This document shows, one piece after another, positions 25,801-33,582 of a stretch of DNA of 64,000 bases. Every line of letters begins with the position of its first letter. The stretch's first letter is position 1. The stretch covers positions 806,001-870,000 of the forward strand of contig NZ_BBXF01000005.1 in assembly GCF_001570585.1 (NCBI RefSeq), in the 5' to 3' direction. The notes beneath the pieces are model-generated. The model did no database searches. It was given only the letters and a program-made list of their open reading frames with translations, and had not been told where the DNA came from. The DNA comes from Herbidospora daliensis. GTDB taxonomy: Bacteria; Actinomycetota; Actinomycetes; Streptosporangiales; Streptosporangiaceae. The translations under genes and the position numbers were made by a program.

Positions 25801-25827
25801 GGGAATCCACACACGGTATCAGGCGTT
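25801..25827 (+). promoter_or_regulatory. SigR-type promoter of rbpA
   Basis: GGGAAT at 25801-25806 is followed by exactly 18 nt and GTT at 25825-25827, matching the Streptomyces SigR consensus GGGAAT-N18-GTT. It lies 67 nt upstream of the rbpA start. In Streptomyces coelicolor rbpA belongs to the SigR disulfide-stress regulon, so both spacing and gene identity agree. Confidence 0.85.
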
Positions 25828-25893
25828 GTACCCGGTGGAGACCAACCCCTCTATAGCTGTGTCGTATAGGGGGACCCTCAGGAGGCTTAGAAC

Positions 25894-26238
25894 ATGGGCG
25901 AGCGTGCACTTCGCGGTACCCGGCTCGGCGCGACCAGCTACGAGAACGACCGCAACACCGATCTGGCACCCCGCCAGGAGGTGTCCTACACCTGCCCCAG
26001 GGGTCACCACACCACCGTTCCACTGGCCGCTGAGGCCGAGATCCCCGCGAGCTGGGAGTGCCGTCACTGCGGCTCCCCCGCGCTCCGGGTCGACGCCGAG
26101 CAGCCCCAGCAGAAGAAGGCCAAGCCCCCGCGCACCCATTGGGACATGCTGCTGGAGCGGCGTTCGATCGAAGACCTCGAAGAGGTCCTGAACGAGCGAC
26201 TGGCCATTCTGCGGGCACAGCGGCGCAAGAGCGCATAG
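25894..26238 (+). CDS. rbpA: RNA polymerase-binding protein RbpA
   Basis: Encodes 114 aa with AGGAGG upstream of ATG 25894. The layout matches RbpA: basic N-terminal tail (RGTRLGATSYE), zinc-binding core with Cys34, His38, Cys56 and Cys59 (YTCPRGHH and WECRHCGS), a basic linker (QQKKAKPPR), and the C-terminal sigma-interaction helices THWDMLLERRSIEDLEEVLN. RbpA binds the principal sigma factor and promoter DNA, stabilises open complexes and contributes to rifampicin tolerance. Its location next to fxsA, ppm and lnt matches the mycobacterial Rv2050-Rv2053c neighbourhood. A SigR promoter precedes it. Confidence 0.97.
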   Translation: MGERALRGTRLGATSYENDRNTDLAPRQEVSYTCPRGHHTTVPLAAEAEIPASWECRHCGSPALRVDAEQPQQKKAKPPRTHWDMLLERRSIEDLEEVLNERLAILRAQRRKSA

Positions 26239-26260
26239 GCCCCATCCCACCACCGACGCG

Positions 26261-26293
26261 AGGGCGCCCTCCGGATCATCCGGAGGGCGCCCT
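26261..26293. terminator. Near-perfect hairpin between convergent rbpA and the anti-sigma-like gene
   Basis: The arms 26261-26276 and 26278-26293 are perfectly complementary (16 bp) around a single central base. It lies in the 65-nt gap between two convergent genes and would serve as a bidirectional terminator; only a short T run (TTT at 26300-26302) follows. Confidence 0.75.
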
Positions 26294-26303
26294 GTCGCGT
26301 TTC

Positions 26304-27248
26304 TCAGTCGCAGGTCACGTTCTTCTTGACCCGCGTCACCTGATCGGCCCTCAGCGGCGGCTCGTCGCCGATGAAGGCCGACTTGGCGGGTTTGCGCGGC
26401 AGCTTCCGCTCGACGCCGTACTGGTCGATGGTGTGCCCGATGACGGTGCCGGCCGGGATCTTCTTGCCTTCCCCTTGGGGGATGTCCCTGGTCACCACGG
26501 TTCGCCGCCCCAGCAGGGCGTTTCCGAGCTCGTCGAAGACCAGCTCCTCGCGGACCCCGTCGAGGGCGAGGCCGACGGTGAACGCCGGTGTGCCCTTGGC
26601 GTCGGTCTGTCCCCTGGTCACGGTGAGGCCGCGCAGCTCGGCGGCCAGCCGCAGCAGGGTGGCCGCGCGTTCCGGGTGGAAGCGGGTCCACTCCAGCATG
26701 GCGGCGATCTGATCGAAGCGGCCGGGGACGTCCCCGGCGGTGATCTCGGCGCGGAGGTCCGGCGACCAGGCGGACGGGTCCTCGGAGGGGCAGAGGCGCG
26801 TGAACAGCGTCTCCCGCTTCCCCGTGCTGCTCAGCCACGGGCCTTCGCCGTCGCTGGGGCTCCAGTTCTCGACCAGGTACGTCGTGACCTCGCCCTTGCG
26901 GTCATCCCATCCTTGGTGGAACCAGACCACCCAGAGGTACTCCCCCGGCTTCCCCGGCTCGAAGGCGGACGTCTGCGCCGCGGTGGCGTCGGCCGCCGTC
27001 AGCAGAGCCTGCTGGGCCTCGGACGGCTCAGGCGGCTTGGGCGGCGGCGGGGTCGCCGGGAGCGGCCGGAGGGTGACGGCGGCGGTGATGGCGAGCAGCG
27101 CGGTCACCAGGGCCGCCAGCAGCGGTTTCAGCAGGTTGCGGCCCCGGGGGCCGCTCCTCTCGGCGGCGGCCACGAAGCGGGCGCGGGCGGCGGCCAGATC
27201 GGCCTCGGTGGCCGGGGGGCGGGCGAACAGGGTCTCGAGATCACGCAT
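26304..27248 (-). CDS. CU044_5270-like membrane protein, ECF sigma partner
   Basis: Encodes 314 aa. Cytoplasmic N-terminus (~1-40), one membrane helix (LLAALVTALLAITAAVTL, ~43-60), a Pro-rich linker, then an extracytoplasmic domain of ~230 residues. The gene overlaps the end of the ECF sigma gene by 8 nt, the usual position for an anti-sigma or sigma-accessory protein. No classical zinc-binding HxxxCxxC anti-sigma motif is visible, so the mode of action is unclear. The C-terminal region (VGLALDGVREELVFDELGNA) resembles the actinobacterial CU044_5270 family. Confidence 0.75.
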   Translation of the reverse strand: MRDLETLFARPPATEADLAAARARFVAAAERSGPRGRNLLKPLLAALVTALLAITAAVTLRPLPATPPPPKPPEPSEAQQALLTAADATAAQTSAFEPGKPGEYLWVVWFHQGWDDRKGEVTTYLVENWSPSDGEGPWLSSTGKRETLFTRLCPSEDPSAWSPDLRAEITAGDVPGRFDQIAAMLEWTRFHPERAATLLRLAAELRGLTVTRGQTDAKGTPAFTVGLALDGVREELVFDELGNALLGRRTVVTRDIPQGEGKKIPAGTVIGHTIDQYGVERKLPRKPAKSAFIGDEPPLRADQVTRVKKNVTCD

Positions 27249-27795
27249 CGGCCGCCTCCAGCGCGGTCTTCACCCGGGTGCGGGCGCGGTTCAACCGGGA
27301 GCGGACCGTGCCCACCGGGATCGACAGGGCCAGCGCCACCTCCCCGTAGGTGAACTGGGCCCAGGCGACCAGCAGCAGCACGTCGCGGTCGCCCGGTTTG
27401 AGCGCGGCCAGCGCGCGCAGCAGCGGCCGGTTCACGGCCAGGGTCGTCACGCCCTCCTCCACCAAAGCGGCGACGGTCTCGTCGGGGCCGGTGCGGGCGT
27501 AGGCGCGGTAGCGGGCCGTCTCGCGGCGGCGGTGCTTGCCGACCAGGTTGGAGGCGATGCCGTAGAGCCACGGGCGGGCGTCGGCGTGGGCCGGGTCGTA
27601 GACGTGGCGGCGGCGGAAGGCGTCCAGGAAGGCGTCGGAGACGACGTCGTCGGCCACGTCGGGCCCTAATCGGCGGGCGACGTAGGCGTGCAGGTGGGGT
27701 GCGTGCCGGTCGAACAGGACGGCGAAGCACTCGGGGTCGGTCAGGGACAGGCGAACGAGGTCGTTGTCCCGGGCCGTCACGACGGATTCCCTCAT
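27241..27795 (-). CDS. ECF-type RNA polymerase sigma factor
   Basis: Encodes 184 aa from ATG 27795 (AGAGG upstream); an extended frame to 27825 has no better start. Region 2 is seen as FAVLFDRHAPHLHAYVARRL and DDVVSDAFLDAFRRR with ARPWLYGIASNLVGKHRRRE, and region 4 as LLLVAWAQFTYGEVALALSI followed by GTVRSRLNRARTRVK. It would direct RNA polymerase to a small regulon, probably including its own operon, held in check by the overlapping downstream membrane protein. The signal is unknown. Confidence 0.93.
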   Translation of the reverse strand: MRESVVTARDNDLVRLSLTDPECFAVLFDRHAPHLHAYVARRLGPDVADDVVSDAFLDAFRRRHVYDPAHADARPWLYGIASNLVGKHRRRETARYRAYARTGPDETVAALVEEGVTTLAVNRPLLRALAALKPGDRDVLLLVAWAQFTYGEVALALSIPVGTVRSRLNRARTRVKTALEAADA

Positions 27796-27859
27796 GGGAT
27801 CCTCTCGGGCGGAGCGGGCTGGCACCTGTCCATCACCGCGAGCCGCCCGGAGGGTTCAC

Positions 27860-28333
27860 TCAGTCGTCGACGACCTCGCCGCGCACCACGTTGTCGCGCT
27901 GCCGGGGCTGGTCGTGGCGGGGCATGGCGGAGATGAAGGGGGCGTAGGGGGACCGGGCGGCCATCGACTTCACTCGCCGGCCCAGGAACCAGGTCGCCAG
28001 GCTGCGGGCGAACGGCCGGGTGAAGGGCAGGATCATGAAGAAGCCGAACACGTCGGTGATGAAGCCAGGGGTCAGCAGCAGCGCGCCGCCCGCCACGATC
28101 AGGGCGCCGTCGGCGAGTTCCTTGTCGGGCATGCGGCCCGACTCGATCGCCTTCTGCAGCGCGGCCCAGGCCCGGCGGCCCTCGCGCCGCACCAGCCAGC
28201 CGCCCAGCAGGCTGTCGGCGATCAGCAGCGCCACCGTGGTCCAGCCGCCGATGACCTCACCGATCTGGATCAGCAACCAGATCTCGAGCACCGGCACCAC
28301 GAGAAACGCCAGGAACAGCCCGATTCGCAGCAT
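27860..28333 (-). CDS. fxsA: FxsA family membrane protein
   Basis: Encodes 157 aa, with GGAGGTG 7 nt upstream. The N-terminal pattern RIGLFLAFLVVPVLEIWLLI and the segment ADSLLGGWLVRREGRRAW are characteristic of FxsA, followed by a second hydrophobic stretch (GALIVAGGALLLTPGFITDV) and a polar C-terminus. FxsA was named for suppressing F-exclusion of phage T7 in E. coli; its function in actinobacteria is unknown. The order rbpA, fxsA, ppm, lnt resembles mycobacteria. Confidence 0.92.
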   Translation of the reverse strand: MLRIGLFLAFLVVPVLEIWLLIQIGEVIGGWTTVALLIADSLLGGWLVRREGRRAWAALQKAIESGRMPDKELADGALIVAGGALLLTPGFITDVFGFFMILPFTRPFARSLATWFLGRRVKSMAARSPYAPFISAMPRHDQPRQRDNVVRGEVVDD

Positions 28334-28398
28334 TCGTCACACCTCCACACGCGAGCCTACGAGGGTTGGAACGCCTGCGCGCGCGAGGCGGGTTCCCG

Positions 28399-29142
28399 TT
28401 AACGCCGACGGCGAAACCGGCCCGGGATGCCGGTGACGCCCCACACGCTGATGCGCCACAACGCCTCGGTCATGACGTCGCGGCTCATCTTGCTCTGCCC
28501 GACGGTCCGGTCGACGAAGGTGATCGGCACCTCGGTGATGCGCAGCCCCTCGCGGACCGTGCGCAGGGTCAGGTCGACCTGGAAGCAGTAGCCCTGCGAC
28601 TGCACGCCCTCGACGCCGATCTTGCGCAGGGTGGTGGCCCGGTAGGCGCGGAACCCGGCGGTCGCGTCGCGGACCGGCATGCCGAGCATGATCCGCGTGT
28701 ACGTGTTGGCGCCCCGCGACAGGAACTCGCGCGAGGCCGGCCAGTTGATGACCTTCCCGCCCGGCACCCACCGCGACCCGATCGCCAGGTCGGCGCCGCC
28801 CTCGACGGCCGCGAGCAGCTTGTGCAGCTCCTCGGGCTGGTGGGAGCCGTCGGCGTCGATCTCGACGAGCACGTCGTAGCCCCGGTCGAGCCCCCACTGG
28901 AACCCGGCGATGTAGGCGGCGCCCAGGCCCTGCTTGCCGGGCCGGTGGAGCACGTGGACGTGGTCGTCGCGCTCGGCGAGCTCGTCGGCGATCTTGCCGG
29001 TGCCGTCGGGGCTGTTGTCGTCGGCGACCAGCAGGTCGACGTCGGGCAGCGCCGCGCGCAGCCGCTCGACGATGCGCGGCAGGTTGTCGCGCTCGTTGTA
29101 GGTGGGGACGATCACGAGCACGCGTCCAAGCATCCGGTCCAT
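28399..29142 (-). CDS. ppm1: Polyprenol-phosphate mannosyltransferase (Ppm/DPM-like)
   Basis: Encodes 247 aa, a single GT2 domain with AGGAGG upstream of ATG 29142. Motifs: VLVIVPTYNERDNL at the N-terminus, ADDNSPDGTG, the metal-binding EIDADGSH, and GSRWVPGGKVINWPASREFL. It transfers mannose from GDP-Man to polyprenyl phosphate, making the lipid donor for lipoglycan and protein O-mannosylation. It lies 9 nt downstream of lnt. In Mycobacterium tuberculosis the two activities are fused in one protein (Rv2051c); here they are separate but adjacent. Confidence 0.94.
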   Translation of the reverse strand: MDRMLGRVLVIVPTYNERDNLPRIVERLRAALPDVDLLVADDNSPDGTGKIADELAERDDHVHVLHRPGKQGLGAAYIAGFQWGLDRGYDVLVEIDADGSHQPEELHKLLAAVEGGADLAIGSRWVPGGKVINWPASREFLSRGANTYTRIMLGMPVRDATAGFRAYRATTLRKIGVEGVQSQGYCFQVDLTLRTVREGLRITEVPITFVDRTVGQSKMSRDVMTEALWRISVWGVTGIPGRFRRRR

Positions 29143-29151
29143 CGGCTCCTC

Positions 29152-30714
29152 CTAGTGACCTTCGAAGTCCCGTCGGCTCCGCCGCGCGGCTGCCACCGCG
29201 AAGACGGCCGCGCCCGATCCCGCCACCATCAAAATGATCTCGGGCAGAACACCTACCCGGGTCGCCACGGTGTCACGCGTGCGCACCTGGGCGGTGACCA
29301 CGGCGCTCGCGGCCACCAGTTCGGGCGTCTCCCACAGGATGCGCCCGTCGGGGGCCACATGGGCCGAGACGCCGGTCGTGGCCACCGGGATGACCGCGCG
29401 GTTGTGCTCCACGGCCCGGATCCGCGACATGGCGAGCTGCTGCGGCGGCAGGTTCGACAACTCGTAGGTCGCGTTGTTGGTCTGCACCACCAGCGGCGAG
29501 CCGCCCGCGCGGACGGTCCCGTTGACGATCGTGTCGAAGGCCACCTCGTAGCAGCTGACCGCGCCGAGGGTGACCGGGCCGGCCTTCAGGTCGCCGGGCT
29601 TCTCGCCGGGGATCGACTGCCGCCCGACCAGGTTCGCCCGCTCGAACAGGGCCAGCACCAGGTCCTTGTACGGGGTGAACTCCCCGAACGGCACCAGCTT
29701 CTGCTTGTCGTAGTGGACGCCGGGCCCGGTGACCGGGTCCCACACGATGCTGCGGGTGGCCCGCGCGTCGTCGCCGAGGATCACCACGGCCCCCACGAGG
29801 ACCGGCACGCCGACGTCCTTCACGGCGGCGTCGATGATCGCGTAGGCGGCGGGGTCGCGGAACGGGTCGATGTCGGTGGAGTTCTCGGGCCAGACCACCA
29901 CGTCGGGCTTGGGCTGCTTTCCGGCCCGGACCGCCTCGGCGAGCCGGTGGGTCTCCTCGGCGTGGTTCTTCAGCACGACGGCCGGCTCGCCCCCGTGGAA
30001 CCCCAGCTGTTCGCTGCGGGGCACGCTGCCCTGGATCACCCCGATGTTCACCGTCTTGCCCTCGTCGCCGTGGAGGGGGACGAGCATCCCCACCACCGGT
30101 AGGGCTACCACCCCGACCGCCGTCAGCGCGACCACGCGCTCGCGGTAGTCGCGGGTGAACAGGTGAACGGCCAGGTAGGCCAGCAGGGAACCGGTCAGGG
30201 CGACGGTGAAAGTTACAAACGGGGCGCCGAACAGGGAGGCGTACTTCAGGTAGGGCGCGGTGCCCTGGCTGAAGACCAGGCGGGCCCACGGGAAGCCGCC
30301 CATCGGGAAGGTGCTGCGGGCCCACTCCTGCAGCACCCACAGGCACGCCGCCCAGAGGGGCCACAGCCGCACGCGGAGCACCAGGGACACCAGCACCCCC
30401 TGGACGGCCCAGAAAGCGCTCTCAATGACGACCAGGGCCACCCAGGCGTCGACGCCGATGGGCCGCACCCACGCGATGGCCGGGAACAGGAACGCCAGCC
30501 CGGCCAGGAAGCCGATCCACAGCGCGCGGCGGGGACGCACCCCGTACACCGAAAGGATCACGGAGGCCACGCCGACGGGGGCCAGGAACCACCAGCCGAG
30601 CGGCGGGAAGGCCAGGAAGATCAGCAGGCCGCCGACGACGGCCAGTCCCGCGCGGGCCCAGACGGGCGGGGCGAACGCCGGGGCGGTCGACCGCGGGGTC
30701 GCCGTTGCGAGCAC
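29152..30714 (-). CDS. lnt: Apolipoprotein N-acyltransferase
   Basis: Encodes 520 aa from GTG 30714, chosen for AAAGGAG five nt upstream. The N-terminal half has about six to seven membrane helices (GLAVVGGLLIFLAFPPLGWW). The C-terminal half is a nitrilase-like domain with the expected Glu-Lys-Cys triad: VVVWPENSTD, YDKQKLVPFGEFTPY and AVSCYEVAF. It adds the third acyl chain to lipoproteins. Co-transcription with ppm recalls the fused mycobacterial Lnt-Ppm1 and suggests coupling of lipoprotein maturation and mannosylation at the membrane. A gene-free region with a large palindrome lies upstream. Confidence 0.94.
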   Translation of the reverse strand: MLATATPRSTAPAFAPPVWARAGLAVVGGLLIFLAFPPLGWWFLAPVGVASVILSVYGVRPRRALWIGFLAGLAFLFPAIAWVRPIGVDAWVALVVIESAFWAVQGVLVSLVLRVRLWPLWAACLWVLQEWARSTFPMGGFPWARLVFSQGTAPYLKYASLFGAPFVTFTVALTGSLLAYLAVHLFTRDYRERVVALTAVGVVALPVVGMLVPLHGDEGKTVNIGVIQGSVPRSEQLGFHGGEPAVVLKNHAEETHRLAEAVRAGKQPKPDVVVWPENSTDIDPFRDPAAYAIIDAAVKDVGVPVLVGAVVILGDDARATRSIVWDPVTGPGVHYDKQKLVPFGEFTPYKDLVLALFERANLVGRQSIPGEKPGDLKAGPVTLGAVSCYEVAFDTIVNGTVRAGGSPLVVQTNNATYELSNLPPQQLAMSRIRAVEHNRAVIPVATTGVSAHVAPDGRILWETPELVAASAVVTAQVRTRDTVATRVGVLPEIILMVAGSGAAVFAVAAARRSRRDFEGH

Positions 30715-30825
30715 GCGTCTCCTTTGACCAGACCGAATGATGGGCTGGTCGGAACGGTACCGCGCCGGACGGCAGGCCCCAAAACAGGCACTGGAACATC
30801 CCAGGGAACTCACAGCTTCGACAGC

Positions 30826-30873
30826 GATGGTCCTTGAGTTCTCCTGTGGCCACAGGAGAACTCAAGGACCATC
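30826..30873. repeat. 48-bp perfect palindrome
   Basis: All 24 positions of each arm pair, with the centre between 30849 and 30850 (GTGG|CCAC) and no spacer. It lies downstream of helD and upstream of lnt, both on the minus strand. As RNA it would form a hairpin of ~22 bp with a GGCC loop, without a T tract; as DNA it could extrude a cruciform. No coding frame crosses it convincingly. Confidence 0.95.
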
Positions 30874-31086
30874 CGGCTACGCACAGGGCACGGGTGCCAC
30901 GTGCCCAGGCCCATCTCACGAGACGGTTCGGAGCCCTGAGCGCCCTTCGGACCGGTTCCGTCCCGTCGGCGGCGGGCGCGGAGTTCCGTTGTCTACTGGG
31001 CGCCGGGACCCCTCCCGGGTCCAACCCCCCACCCGGTTGTGGTGCCCCGGCCCGACAAAAGCGCCGGCGCCGCGCCTGGCTGAGCT

Positions 31087-31119
31087 ACGGAGCGTCCCGA
31101 ATGTGGGGCGACGCTCCGT
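31087..31119. repeat. Stem-loop in the helD-lnt intergenic region
   Basis: ACGGAGCGT (31087-31095) pairs perfectly with ACGCTCCGT (31111-31119) around a 15-nt loop that itself contains a CCC/GGG pairing. It may help end helD transcription or be part of a decayed structured RNA. Confidence 0.55.
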
Positions 31120-31276
31120 CACGGACGCGGAATCCGACGATGTCTGAGGACGGCCAACCGGTCAGTCCCGTGCTGGACTGCGCAGCAAACTACCGACCTG
31201 AGCGCAGATGTCAACCAGCTCCCCAGCAGCGGGAACGCCAAGTTTTCGCAGGTGGGACAGGCTGGTACAAGGGGCG

Positions 31277-33487
31277 CTATCGGAGGCCCGCCAGCACCTC
31301 GGGCAAGGGGCCGGTGTGGACGACGCAAAGACGTCGGGTCGCCCTGGTCAGGGCCACGTAAAGGTCGCTCGCGCCACGGGGTGACTCGGCCAGGATCCGG
31401 GCCGGTTCGACCACCACGACGGCGTCGAACTCCAGGCCCTTGGCCTCGGTCACCGACAGCACCGCCACGTCGGCGTCGAGCGCCTCGGGACCGGTCATCC
31501 GGGCCATCCCGACGTCGAGGCCGTCGGGGACGATCACGACCAGCCGGCCGTCGGCCACCTTCTGCCGCTCGATGATCCCCGGCAGGTCTGCGACCAGGTC
31601 GTTCGTGCGGACGGAGGTGGGCTTCTCGCCGCTCTCGCGGACCGAGTCGGGGGCCTTGAGCGAGGGGTCGACGAGGGTCAGCACGTCGGCCGCGACGGCC
31701 ATCAGCTCGGCCGGGGTGCGGTAGTTGACGGTCAGCCGCGACTCGCGCCAGCGGCCCTGGACGTAGGGGTCGAGCACGCTCTTCCAGCTGGGCGCGCCAG
31801 CCGCCGAACCGGTCTGCGCGATGTCGCCCACGATCGTCATCGACCGCGACGGGCAGCGGCGCATCAGGGTGCGCCAGGCCATCGCCGACAACTCCTGCGC
31901 CTCGTCGACGATCACGTGGCCGAAAGCCCACGTCCGGTCGCGGGCGGCGCGCTCGGCCGTTGTGAGATATCCCTCTTCCGCCTGCTGCCGTTCGGCGAAG
32001 CGCTCGGCGTCCATGATGTCGGCCAGGCCGGTCATCTCCAGGACCTCGCGGGCGTAGGCGAGCTGCTGCTCGCGCTCCTCCTCGGCGCGGCGGGCGGCCC
32101 GCAGCACGCCCTCGTCGATGTCGCCGAGCAGTTCGGCGGCCTCGTCGAGGAGCGGCACGTCGGCCTCGCTCCACCAGCGCTCGCCCTTGCGCGGCGGCTC
32201 GCGCAGCAGCAGCGCGGCCTCGGCCCGGCCGAGCCCGGCGGCGGTCATCCGGTCGGCCGAGGTGAACAGGCCGATGAGCAGCTGCTGGGGCGTCAGGTAG
32301 GGCCACAGGCGGTTGAGGGCGGCCTTCACCGGCTCCTCGGTGCGCAGGTCCTCGCGCAGGTCGGCGAAGTCCTCGTCGGACAGCACGCCGCGGCCGAGGT
32401 GCCGGGCGGCCTGCTTGGTCAGCGTGTTGAGCAGGTGGCGCACGAACACCGAGCGGGCCTGGTTGTGGGGGCGGCGCGACTTGACCGCCCGGTTGCGGGC
32501 CGCCTCGAAGCTCTGCCGGTCGAGCCGCAGCGTGTAGCGGTCGAGCTTGATGTCGACGGGCTTGGCCGGCATGCGCTGCCGGTCGGCGATGGCGCGGCCG
32601 AGCACGTCGGCCATCCGCAGCCCGCCCTTGAGCGCCGCCGCGGCGGCCGGCTCGGCCCGGGTGGCGGTGACGCCGGGGAACAGCTCCCCCACGGTCGACA
32701 GCAGCACGTCGGTCTCGCCCAGCGACGGCAGCACCTGCTCGATGTAGCGCAGGAACGTGAGGTTCGGGCCGACGATGAGCACCCCGCGGCGCTCCAGCCT
32801 CTCCCTGTACGTGTAGAGCAGGTAGGCCGCCCGGTGGAGGGCGACCACGGTCTTGCCGGTGCCCGGCCCGCCCTGGACGACCATGACGCCCGACAGGTCG
32901 CCCCGGATGATGCGGTCCTGCTCGGCCTGGATGGTGGCGACGATGTCGCGCATCCGGCCGGTCCGGGTCTCGGAGAGCGCGGCCAGCAGGGCGGCCTCGC
33001 CGTTGAGGGTGGCCCGGTCGTCGGCGGTCAGGCCGTCGAGGTCGAGCAGGTCGTCGTCGACCGAGACGACCTCGCGGCCCTTGATGTGCAGGTGGCGGCG
33101 GCGGGTCACGCCCATCGGCGCGGCCGGGGTGGCGCGGTAGAACGGCTGGGCCACCGGGGCCCGCCAGTCGATCAGCAGCCGGTGCTGCTCGTCGTCGGTG
33201 AGCCCGATGCGGCCGATGTAGAAGCGCGTCTCCTCGGCGCCGGGCGCCAGGTCGAGCCGGCCGAAGCACAGGCCGCGCTCCACGGCCCACAACCGGGCCA
33301 GGCGCTGGGAGTACATGACGGCGAAGTTGTCGCGCTCCGACCGGTTCTGGTGGGTGCCGAACGCGCCCTGGGCGAGCACGCCGTCGAGCTGCGCGCGGGT
33401 GCGCACCCGCAACTGGTCGAGCCGGTCGTAGAGGCCGGCGACGTAGTCGCGTTCACGGGTCAGCTCGGGCGCGGATGACTGTGGCAT
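31277..33487 (-). CDS. helD: HelD-like superfamily 1 helicase/RNA polymerase recycling factor
   Basis: Encodes 736 aa from ATG 33487 (MPQSSAPEL); an upstream in-frame start at 33529 is possible. The N-terminal coiled coil (ELTRERDYVAGLYDRLDQLR) precedes a split UvrD-like ATPase with Walker A QGGPGTGKTVVALHRAAYLL, the DEAQ motif (VIVDEAQELSAM) and late motifs VTEAKGLEFDAVVV and YVALTRATRRL. Actinobacterial HelD proteins enter RNA polymerase channels, strip nucleic acids and recycle stalled enzyme, and some protect against rifamycins. No rifampicin-associated element is evident upstream. The same window also encodes RbpA. Confidence 0.88.
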   Translation of the reverse strand: MPQSSAPELTRERDYVAGLYDRLDQLRVRTRAQLDGVLAQGAFGTHQNRSERDNFAVMYSQRLARLWAVERGLCFGRLDLAPGAEETRFYIGRIGLTDDEQHRLLIDWRAPVAQPFYRATPAAPMGVTRRRHLHIKGREVVSVDDDLLDLDGLTADDRATLNGEAALLAALSETRTGRMRDIVATIQAEQDRIIRGDLSGVMVVQGGPGTGKTVVALHRAAYLLYTYRERLERRGVLIVGPNLTFLRYIEQVLPSLGETDVLLSTVGELFPGVTATRAEPAAAAALKGGLRMADVLGRAIADRQRMPAKPVDIKLDRYTLRLDRQSFEAARNRAVKSRRPHNQARSVFVRHLLNTLTKQAARHLGRGVLSDEDFADLREDLRTEEPVKAALNRLWPYLTPQQLLIGLFTSADRMTAAGLGRAEAALLLREPPRKGERWWSEADVPLLDEAAELLGDIDEGVLRAARRAEEEREQQLAYAREVLEMTGLADIMDAERFAERQQAEEGYLTTAERAARDRTWAFGHVIVDEAQELSAMAWRTLMRRCPSRSMTIVGDIAQTGSAAGAPSWKSVLDPYVQGRWRESRLTVNYRTPAELMAVAADVLTLVDPSLKAPDSVRESGEKPTSVRTNDLVADLPGIIERQKVADGRLVVIVPDGLDVGMARMTGPEALDADVAVLSVTEAKGLEFDAVVVVEPARILAESPRGASDLYVALTRATRRLCVVHTGPLPEVLAGLR

Positions 33488-33546
33488 AGGCCGATAGATT
33501 CTACGCGTCCCCCCGAGCCTGCCGGTCACGATGCGGTGTCGGCCCC

Positions 33547-33582
33547 TTGACTCGTTTGGAAGGTTTCTTTACTTTCTCCAAA
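33547..33582 (+). promoter_or_regulatory. Promoter of the ROK-GH4-kinase operon with dyad
   Basis: TTGACT (33547-33552) and TACTTT (33570-33575) are spaced by 17 nt and place the transcription start at about 33582-33583, the GTG of the ROK gene, so the mRNA is probably leaderless. The inverted repeat TTTGGA (33555-33560) and TCCAAA (33577-33582) brackets the -10 and is a natural operator for the ROK protein. Confidence 0.65.

Larger units (their letters stand above)
30715..31276. other. 562-bp gene-free region between helD and lnt
   Basis: No convincing protein gene is seen here. The region carries the lnt promoter on the right-to-left strand, a small inverted repeat GACCAG/CTGGTC (30726-30731 and 30745-30750), a 48-bp perfect palindrome (30826-30873), and a 9-bp stem-loop at 31087-31119. 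A stretch at about 30997-31094 has tRNA-like 5' and 3' features on the minus strand but does not fold as an intact tRNA. Confidence 0.6.

Noticed and set aside
30997-31094. Intact tRNA gene on the minus strand of the helD-lnt gap
   Set aside because: The 5' acceptor/D-arm start and a CCA-like end are present, but there is no D-stem 3' strand, the anticodon stem does not pair, and the acceptor strands match at only about four of seven positions.
30834-31361. Plus-strand open frame across the helD-lnt intergenic region
   Set aside because: It runs through the palindrome and into the helD 3' end, has no motif or ribosome site, and its peptide resembles translated structured RNA.
33488-33582. 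Rifampicin-associated element upstream of helD
   Set aside because: I looked for the paired GGGGCTTGC-type inverted repeat and found only the ROK promoter and the TTTGGA/TCCAAA dyad.
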